Part shown: positions 15,157 through 27,000 of the stretch, piece after piece
How the letters are laid out: each line of letters starts with the position of its first letter
How positions within the stretch are numbered: the stretch's first letter is position 1
Assembly: GCA_964019155.1 (NCBI GenBank)
Contig: OZ025240.1
Location: forward strand, 85,206,537-85,270,536
DNA length: 64,000 nucleotides
Reading direction: 5' to 3'
DNA from: Osedax fenrisi
Taxonomy: Eukaryota > Annelida > Polychaeta > Sabellida > Siboglinidae
Notes under the pieces: model-generated
What the model was told of the DNA's origin: nothing
Database searches by the model: none
The model's input: only the letters and a program-made list of their open reading frames with translations
Translations under genes and position numbers: made by a program

Positions 15157-17450
15157 TGTTATTGTTTTTTTTCCGGTTGAGTCCTTTCATCCCATCCAGG
15201 AACTTATATGTGATTTTAACTTATAACGATATAGCTCTAATGTATCTTCGAAGCCGCTCTCATGTTAAGGGATCCATAGTTTTAACGAGAGCCGATCATA
15301 TATTTATACACAATTATATAATATAACTTCTAAGTATCACTTTAAGATTTGAATGGTCCGGACTGGTATATATATATATATATTTACAACATGAAATAAT
15401 AAATCTGATTTATTTATTTATTTATATATATAACTTAATAAGAACCTGGCACCAAGCATCCATCTCGAACAGAGAGATGTTGATCTTCTCGAACCATGTC
15501 GGAATCAACGCTATCAGCATGCCTATATCGCACACGGACAACGCTCTCAGGTACAGCGATGACGTCAGTCTGTGGGCGTGGCGGTGGTGACGTCAACGGG
15601 GGGGGGGGCGTGTCCTCGGTGTGACGTACGCGATTAACTCGATAATATTATCGCACTTAAAACAGTTCTATAGAATATATATATAGTAGCTACTAGGTTA
15701 CCTAGGTTACAATTAGTAACTATGGTAACTTTTCAATCGCGATGTATGTAATGATATTATAAGGGTTTGTCAGACGATGCCAAATGTACGTTATCGGTAT
15801 ACAAATTGTCTATAGACATGTGTTAAACAAATCTCACATTTTATATTATAATTCATTATTAAAATCTATTTAATAATATATTATAAGATTTGTTAAATAA
15901 TCAATAGTAAATTATATATAAATATATGATATACTATATAACGTATATTGTAAATGATATGCTACTGGTAGATACTTTAGGATTGCATACAACTATATAT
16001 TTGGTAGATGTTATTGTAGAGTGTTATTGTAGAGTGAGTCATGTATACATACACTTATAAGCATTAGAAAATTCTTTAGTAGACTATCGTAACAGCGATA
16101 TGGACGGATGCTATAGCGTATACGAAGTATAAGAAGTATATTTTATAAGATGGGTCGAGAATATTCATATCATGTTATTGTAACTTATTTTGATCTATAT
16201 AATCTCAGGATGTATTATAAATTTTTGTTAAATACGGTCATTTAGGGTATGCGCGAGTATAACTTTAAAATTTGATTTTTTAAATCTAAAAAAAATACAT
16301 CTTTTCCCTATATATATTTCGCACATGATAAATCATATATTTAAAAAATTATTAAAATTGTTTTAATTTTAATCATAAATAAATCTATATAATTATATTT
16401 ATAATGAATCTACGTACCAAAACACAATTTAAATAGTTTATTAAACCATAGTCGATGTGATTTACTCAATTGCCTACTCATTTAGATGTTTTACACCACC
16501 TATGTTAACGAAATATAATGAAGATACATGGCTAGAAGCTGTCCTTACTATACATATTAGTACTGCATATTTGAAATCATATACTCCTTCAGCTACACCT
16601 ATATTTACCTTCAAATATTACATATCTCATACTTAATCAGTTGAAAGAGTTATATGATTTTATCCCTACGGATTGTATCCCAAACAGAAAATATGAGTTG
16701 CAATCTAGAAATGAGAGATGGGCCTATTAGAAGTATTCTTGCTAGGAAAGTAATACCTAAAAGATATGATTCCAAGAAAGATTTTCATTTCTATTAATTT
16801 CTATTTGTATAAATTTATTTTATATTATATATTTATTGTATATATTTTATAGATAATATTTTATATCTGTTTGTATATATATATATATTTAGAATATAAG
16901 TGAATATATTATTTTGATAATATTTTTATATATCTATTTTTGTATATCTATTTTTAAATATCTATTTTTTATATATCCTTTTTTATATATATATACATTT
17001 TATATATTTATATATATATTTACAAATATTTGATTTTTATTAATTACTATTTGTATAAATTTGTTTGATATTTATATATTTTGTAGATAATATTTTATAT
17101 ATTTTTGTATATATTTTTTGAATATATATGCATATATTATTTTGATAATATTTGTATATATCTATATATATATATTTTATATATTTTTATATATATTTTA
17201 TATAGAAATATATCCTATATAAATTAGTCTAAATCCTTATAAATATCCAGTAAATCTTGTCTTTATCGAATTTGAGTTTAAAATGGTGTATTATATTTTC
17301 TTATCTATATATCAATGTTATGTTTATAAAATCTATATATTATATGTTATAAAATAAAAAAAAATTCTTTCTTTTTACCTATCATATTTTGCAAGTTTAT
17401 AGATTTTTGTTTTACAAATGTTATACAAATCGAGTCTATCAAACACATAG

Positions 17451-17481
<31 letters not shown>

Positions 17482-20400
17482 TAATTATATATATATATAT
17501 ATATATTTTTATTCTATAATATTTATCTATAACATTTCTAAATCAAGTAAAATTATTCATCAACTTTGTTTCATACGGAAATGAATATACTAAACACCTC
17601 TCATATACATCTCATTTACAATATTCTCATAACATTCGATATATCGAATATATATACAAACGTTTAAAAGTTATCGACATTATTATCATCGCGAACTATC
17701 TTAAGCTAAATCTACCTTTTTGTTGGTAAATTTCAAAAACTCTTTATGTACTCTAAATAATATTTAAACTTTTATTCTCCCCGTTCTAAATTCATCGTTT
17801 GCTAGATTTTTACCAAAAACAGGGAATACCATTAGTAATCACCTTATTTCCATATTTTTCTCTTCATCTTATTTTATATCTCAACACCATCTCATTTTAA
17901 ATATTCCTCATCTCATCACTGTTCGTATTTTTCTCTTTCTAATCATTTATAGAAGTTAAATAACTCATTTGTTACATTATTCTCCTCTTAATAATATACT
18001 ATTTATATTATTACATTCTACATTTTGACAATGGATAATCCTATTACTAATTTACTGTATACACCTCGTATATCTTTTCTCGTTCCTCCTATTATTACAA
18101 ATGAATATAAACCTCAAAATATTAAGAATATATCTCTCGATCCATTTATTTCATCTAACTATATCTCTACAACTCGACTAACTTCTATTATAAAACACTT
18201 GAATATACTTAATATAATATCACCTTCTTAATCGTGGGACTTAAACAGCATTCAATAGTATGTGTAATGATACGATAGTATCATTTGATAGTATGCCTTG
18301 CTACCTAGTAAACCTTGTTCTCTCGTTTGATACCTTAATCATAATCTTCTATTTCATCAACTTAATTGGTATATAAATATTCAAGTACATAATTAGTTCA
18401 TAGTATTGTTCTATTACCGTGCAATAACAATTAAGATTAAAATATGTTATCCAAGCTGTACATTTGTTTCCAACTATATAACCAATTTAAGATACCGCTT
18501 CTCTCTTATTTCACTCTCTATAAATGTTTCTAAAATTTAAAATATTATAGTAATATAAATATCATCACATTTGTTCTATTACTGATATTTTCTGTTACCT
18601 CTTCCTTATTCTAATAACATTAATACACACCCTTTAACTATACAATCTAATGGTGACATTTTATAGTAATACTTATAATTTAGTTCAAACTTATAATTTC
18701 TCATTTTATTGTATTTATGTCCAAACTTATTTTGGAGTAAATAAATTACCCTAGTATGTACCTTCTAGTTTTAGTAGATTATATTACATCACCCTCTATA
18801 TATGTTCATATATGATAATATCTTGTTTTTATATCGAACCTACTCATACGATCTTTTTTCTCGAGTGCATAGGTTACGTTATTATAAATATAATAAAAGC
18901 TAAACCCGTGTAACACTTACTTATATTATGCAGAATATTGTCCGGCTTAAATTGTGGTAGCCGTGTAAGATTAGTAAACAGTAGGTATTCGTATAGGGGA
19001 GCCAGCGTAGCTTACCATTAATATTACCTAGAAATAGACCGAAACTCAGCGTTAATATCACGAAGCTTAACACTCCACCACTACGTCAATATCGGTATAC
19101 TAACCAAGACAAGTAGGTGTACAAATGGTACGCGAATGGCGTTTTTACAACGTTGTAAATATGGATGCATTGTGAGTGAATAAAAACTAATGCATATACA
19201 CCATCTCCACCTATAATTACAACTTGTTTAATATACATCCACAATAAAAACTAGTATATATATACACCAATATCCACCTATAAATACAACTTGTTTAATC
19301 TACAACCAAAATAAATATTAATGCATATACACCAATCTCCACATATAAATACAACTTGTTTAATGTACACCCCAAATAAAAACTAGTGCATATACCTATG
19401 TATTTTCTTAATTATTTATATAATTATGATACAATTGTTGTTAAATGTGAAACTTGAATAAGATAAATGTGATTATGTAATAATAATAATATAATTTATT
19501 GAATATAGAAAATAGATATTCAAAATGACATAAAACAGGAGATAAAACTAATAATAAGAAAGAAAATAAAAAATATTAACATTATTGATTTACATATGCC
19601 ATTGATGTAAAAAGACTATTTTGTATAGTTTTTATTGGGTGAAATAAAAAAGTATTATACCTATACAATATAAATGGTATAATTACACTATGTTACGCCT
19701 ATTTTTAGAATCAATTACAACCAATCGCAACCTAATGCACCTATTCTGGTTTCTTGGGTAATTATAATTATGCTTTTCCCGTTATCATGTCAACGGTGTG
19801 CACTGTGCACACTGTGCAATTTACTTTCTTATTAACAGATAATAATCTGCGTACACCTATCTATTTTATATGCTTTCTTTCGTTATTTCTCAATAAAATA
19901 GTTCTACTAACCTATAGTCAAGGTTACTTACTAGGCACATAGGTAGTGTTTTGCTAGTGCACACCTAAGCTTCGATATATATTAACGCTATTAGTGCTTA
20001 TTCATATATTTACGGTAAATGTCAATAATGTGTGATATTATTAAAATTGATATTCAGCATTATATAGATTGTTTTTTATTACAATAGAAATATATATATA
20101 TAAATGGAAAATCCATAGTAACATCTATAGAATTTATGGAAGTTTTACTAGAGTTCCGGGAAACAAGGACATGAGTGTTTCTGTAATGAAGTGGAGGTAA
20201 CATATGTTACCATATGGTACGAATTTAAATTAAATCAGAGATATAGCCTGGGTTTTGAAAAAATATATAGATTTCTGAAAGAATAGGGTTCGTAGTTTAC
20301 ATCTGAAGGAGAAAGGTAATTCGTACACGTGATGATTGATGAGATATTATAATATAGTGATTCAATAGTGTTATATATATACCTATAGGTATTATATATA

Positions 20401-21126
20401 TATAATTTTCCTTCATTTTTATTGTACTATATTTATTTTAGTTTTGTTTCCTTCTCATGAAGCCCATAACCACCATGTGATTTTGTAGTCAATAAACCAT
20501 TTTAAAATAACACATAAATAATGATCCTAATAAATGATTAGGAGATAAATGAAGAAGAATTAGGATGATTATCAATATAAAATAATTAATTTTCTATTTA
20601 TTATATAGATAAAATAACAGCGGAGAGATTATCTTATGTAGCGATGATATTGTTACATGAATATTATAGCGATATCGTTGACATTTATCACGATTGTATC
20701 TCGATATCATCTCGCAATGGAATATTGAGGTATTTTGAGATTTACCTAGGTATCCCTAAATACCTATAGGCTATACCTAAACCTACACATATAGCAATAC
20801 ATATATCGATAACTATACATATAAGTATATACCTATACTTTCGCATTTACCTATACCGATACATATACATCTAAACTTACACATACACCTACACCTATAC
20901 CTACACCTATACCTACACCTACATACACATATACTTACACTATACCCATAGCTACACCCATACCTTAGCTAAACATATCATACAAACCTATTGAGATGGC
21001 TCCTAGAGAACGTAACGTACATCATCGTGTTGCCGATGATACCGATGATAATCTGTAACATCACGTGGTATTGGGTATTAGATAAGCATACAGTTATGAA
21101 CAACATTACCCTCCATATAGTATATG

Positions 21127-21183
<57 letters not shown>

Positions 21184-21368
21184 GGATACTATATGTATAT
21201 TTATAATTATTATATAATAAATAATTGTATCAAACTATAAATTATAAAACTTAGATATGGTAATAATGTAATAAACTAAAATATACCTACTTTAACAGAA
21301 TACCCGGTACCTGGTATCGCTATAACTTAATTAGATAATATGTAGAAAACAAGTTTAATCAAATCTAG

Positions 21369-21406
<38 letters not shown>

Positions 21407-23994
21407 ATAGTACATTGTAAAATATAAATTTATGATCTAACTCGAATTATATGTTATTGAATTGAATCATATTAGTTCCTCGTAATAAACGAGAGTGAAC
21501 CCATATAGATATAGATGTTCACTGAACTTATCGAGATATCTACCTGTCAGAAAAAGGAATTGAAAAAAAAACAAAAATATTAATAATAGTTACAGTAGAG
21601 TAAAATAAAATTAGAAATTTCAAAATAAAAGTAAAATATTAATATAAAGTAAAATTTTAAATATTAAAATAGTAATAATACGAATATTAAATATATAAGT
21701 ATTATATATAAGTAAAAATAAAGTTATAATAATAGATGAAATAACAATAAAATAAGTTTTGTACACATAAAGAGGAAAAAATAAAATATAGTTGATAAGT
21801 CGACAACAACGAAAGAAATAAGGATACCAACTTTCAGTATGGATATGCCAAGTCTATTAATACCTTGAGATGATCCCCCACAATCATACCAGTATACTTA
21901 ATACTCGGCATATAATACATCACCGCACGCTACAATCAAAATATAAAAAACATTAAATCCTTCCCCTTTATAAAATAATAAATACATATAATATATATAA
22001 TAAAAGAAAAATAACAATTAATAATAATAATAAATAGTAATGAAAAATAATAATAGTATAATTAATATTACAATAAAATGTAGATAAGAAATAATAGTAG
22101 TTAACTCGTAATACAATTGTAATCAAATAATAATAAGAATAATAATAATTATAATAATCGACAATGAATTTAAAAACATATAACAATTTTTAAAAGATAT
22201 AAATATTGTAAAAATAATTATTATAAACTCTTCCAATTACTGAAGATTCACTATTTGTTAAAAATAAATAAATAAATAAATAAGTAGTTTAACCTACCAA
22301 TAATTTGTTTTTTAAACATTTAAAAACTTGTTCAAAGGTTTAGTATTTCAAGTTTTTTTCAATATATAGTGAATTCTATATCAAAGGACCTTTATAACCA
22401 ATACTGAATTTACCATAATAACGTGATATATTGGGAATAACGAATTAATAAGTTGACCTGAGAGAATACATTTTCTTTTTTTTATTAAATAGATTTATAA
22501 TTCGTGGATGTATGTTATTATTATACAAATCTTTATTCATAAGTATTTAAATAAATAATATCTTTAAATTTTATAATAAGTTTATGTATATAAATATTGC
22601 CAATATTTGTTCTATTATTTAGATAATATATTACTCTTATAAATATATTCTGTAATATAGTAATACATTGCATATTACTCATATACGTATTAACCCATAG
22701 GTCTGTGAAATATTGCAAATGACTATGGAATAAAGAGTAATATATACTCAGAAGGGATTTTTTATTCAATTTAGATTGTAATCTATTTATTACATTAAAG
22801 ATAGGGGAAAGTAACCGAATACGGACAGTGCCCGAATACGGACATTCTCGGTATCTCAGAAACCGTAAATCCTACAAAAAAATATTTAATGAATACAATA
22901 TTCATAATCATATAAATAGTCTACAAAAGTATTTTTATTTTTTAATTATTCAAAATATTGCTGATATATCCAATAAACTGATTTTTTTATTACGTTTTTA
23001 AATTTATGAAAAACAAATTCAACTTAAAACCTTTTAAAGAATATACAAATATATCGATATAAAATATAACACTATATTATTAAAAAATAAAGCATTCTAA
23101 TTTGTGTATTATACTTTTGTTGTATTATACAAATAACATATGTTTATATATTCCCATTGAGATATATTTCATAAATAATATTTTCTAATAATATTAAAAA
23201 TACAATTTATATAGAATATATGTCAATAAATAACAATTAAAAATGATAATTTATATATATATATATATATATATCAATAGGCTATATATACAAATATTGT
23301 AAATATATGTTTATTCGGGTATACATGCATATATTATAAATACAATATAAAAATAAATATTGATTCAATGAATAGAATTATGCGAGCCTAGTTTTGTGTA
23401 GATCCATAATTTGCTATCTCTATACATATAATGGCGGGCGTCGTATGACATACCTTTAATATATTATCAGATTTTTCTATATTAATTTTTTTTCAATTCT
23501 ATATCTTGTGTATCTAATAATATATCTACATTATTTTGTATTATATCACAAAAAGATTTTAATGTAGAATGGAATTTAATGGAAGTTCCCGGTATTACGT
23601 TAATGGATGTAACTAAAATTTAAATTTAAATATAAATATTTAAGTATTACATTATATATTATATATTAAATAAAACATGCTATGCACTAGTTGTTTCAGA
23701 AACTCTGTATATAATATGTTTATAAGTGTGCTTTTTTATATTAATATTATTGTTAAATTTCTAAATAATAGATGTATAGTATGTAATATATATTAATAAG
23801 TAATATAGTAATGTAGTATTATATAATAGAATTATCTTATTGTTGATATTAGCTGATTATTATGAATAAATATAAATGTCTGTTAGTAAAATATATCCAG
23901 TAATAGGAAATATATATATATATATATATATATATACATTGTATAAATATGATATTTTAATAAACTATATATAGTTTATTAAAATATCATATTT

Positions 23995-24060
<66 letters not shown>

Positions 24061-27000
24061 GCAGTCTGAAGATAACATTACGAATAACATATTGAAATCG
24101 TCGAAAAATTAGTTTCGAGCTAGTTAATGCACTATTTTCACTCTGCTTATTATGATAATTTATAATTCTACTAATTGGTATAATATGCATATATACATTA
24201 TATTATACAATTATATTTACTACATGAACATATTTATAAATAACAATATTGATTACTATCTAGATGAAAATAATAGTATCTACTTTAAGGGGATCCCGCA
24301 CATAACACGCAATTTGTCAATGTCGTTTATAAATAGATAGGAAAAACATAGGTCCACTAAACAAATATAACTGATATTCTATTCATTCAATTGACCTAAT
24401 TTTTTTGTATTGTATTCATAACATATACCATACATATATGTATAACATATATATATATAACATCCATACATGCATAGGAAAATAGAAATTTATTTTTAAT
24501 ATTATTACTTATTATGTTATATATATCTAAATTAAAAATTAGCGATAATAAAAGTATGGTATTTCTATAGAAATTATCATTTTATACAATGACAACTATA
24601 CATTTTATAAATTAGCTATCTATTTTACTATTCACATAATTAAATTCTATATAAATAAAAAAAAATTAATATTCAATTATAATAGTTTTTATGTTCTATA
24701 TGTTTGAATGCACATACCTAGCGCGAAATAATTATTCTGAGAAAACAGCGTTTGAAGTTTGACAGCATAAAAATGTAATATTGAATAGTATATAATAGCA
24801 TTATCTTATCGTCAAAAAACACATTTTTATGCAATTTCTAGACTGAATTCATGTCTAATTTGTTTACAGGTAATAAAAAACACTACAATAAGTTTATTAT
24901 GGAATAAAACAAAATATGAAAATAAATAAATTAGCATCACTTTAAATGTGCGGGATCCCCTTAATACTATATAAGATAACTAAATGAAAATAAATAATAA
25001 TTTTCAAATAATTTATATTTTATTACGACATGATGTACTAATATTCTATTTTTATAGTTCTCAGAATGTATTTAAAGTATATACTTTAAATATATATCTA
25101 TATATATATATATTTCTGATAAACATATAACAATGCGGCATCGTCGCGAAGCCACGATTCTACGAACTTAAGAAATAAATACAAGATCGAAATCCACTAG
25201 TTACACTCATCTTTTATTCCTTTTTAATATGCACTATCAAAATATTACATTATACCGTGTTCTCATATATTAAAGTGGATTTATAAATTAAGATTATAAA
25301 TTAAAAATTGAATTTCGTTTAATTCTCCTCGAATATTAATAGGTGGCGCTTTTTAATAATATTAGATAACAGAATATTTAACGTACGATGTAATCTCGTA
25401 CGAGGTAATTTCGAAATTAAATTAAATTTATTCTATAATTATACAGTTCTTATACGTACATATATATAATACAATATATAATATCAATATTTAATAAGTA
25501 ATTATACATTTAATTTAATAATTCGTGCGAAATTACCTCGTACTAATTACTGGCTACCAGATTCATGTCTATGCATAACATTATTATTAACATTTATTTT
25601 ATTAAAAGTACATTACACGTCAATCGTATTCATATATATTGGTAAATTATTTATAGATATTATATTATATTATAATATGTAATATAAATATATTGTATAA
25701 TAAAGTGAATATATATATATTGATAACGTAATTATTTCTATTATCATTTTATTAAACGTTTATTTATATTATTTATTTAAATCCATATAAATTTAAGTTA
25801 TAATTATAAAATTATAAATTATATTATAACACGTAAACCTATAGAGATAATATTATTTTATTTATTGTAAATATAATGTATTATAAAGTGATTTCAATAA
25901 CATTAGATACGTACGAGGTAATTTCGTACGACTTATTTAGTGATCTCGTATGACTTATTAAATTTAATGTATTCCATAATTATATAGTTCTTATACGTAT
26001 ATATAATATTTAGAATATAATTAGATAGGGCTAACTCCGATATGGTTAATTCAGATAGGGCTAACTCAAAAAATAAATAATAAATATTATATTTCTTATT
26101 TCTAAAATACACCATCAACATTTGTTTTTGATAACATAATTAATTTAAATCAAATAAATAATATATTTATTATTTCTAAAATACACCTATATCATTCAAT
26201 TTTCTAATAATAACTCATAATTCTTAACTATCCACAAATACACCGGGCCAAAACGGCTAGTATATATATATATATATATATATTCTATAATTATAATAAT
26301 GTGTATATATTATCGATTGTATTAATGTAATATCAAATGTTATTTATAATATTATAAGTGCATGTGCCACATGTGGCTCAGTTGATAAGGCGTCAGACAC
26401 ACAAGCAGTAGGACACGGGTTCGAGCCTCGTCCGGACCATTAATTCATTTTATAAAATGGGTCTTACAATATTATTTAGAAGTGATCTTATATAAGTGTG
26501 TATACATAAATGATCGGCTCTCGTTAAAACCATGGATGCCTTAACATGAGAGCGGCTTCGAAGGGAATTAGAGCTATATATGGTTATAAGTGAAAACTTT
26601 ATCTAAGTTCCTGGATGGGATGAAAGGACTCCACCAAATAAAAACAAAATAAAAAATAAATAAAATAAAATAAATTTACAATATAATAATATATTAATAT
26701 ATAACTTATTATATTTATGTATATATCTTATATTATATACTTATATGTACCTAGGTACTTAGCTAAGTATAACTAAAGGTATATATTAAAAAAAAAATTG
26801 AACATCACATTTTATTTACATTATTATAAATTTATAATATATTAATATACTATATTTTATGAAGGTATATATTATATGATTATAGGTATATAAATATAGA
26901 TAACAATATTATTACTAGAAAGTATTAGTATGTCAGTAAATTATATTTAGATTGACATCAAAAATATATATTAAATATAGTATTGTCGAATAATCGAATA

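Noticed and set aside
18025..18231. 68-codon open frame as a small gene
   Set aside because: No recognisable motif, AT-driven composition, no splice context and no repeat of it elsewhere in the window.
20991..21206. Plus-strand open frame with membrane-like text over GPCR exon 2
   Set aside because: The minus strand gives TM1 with GN, good splice sites and correct phases; the plus reading ends in a (TA)n-coded Tyr-Ile run.
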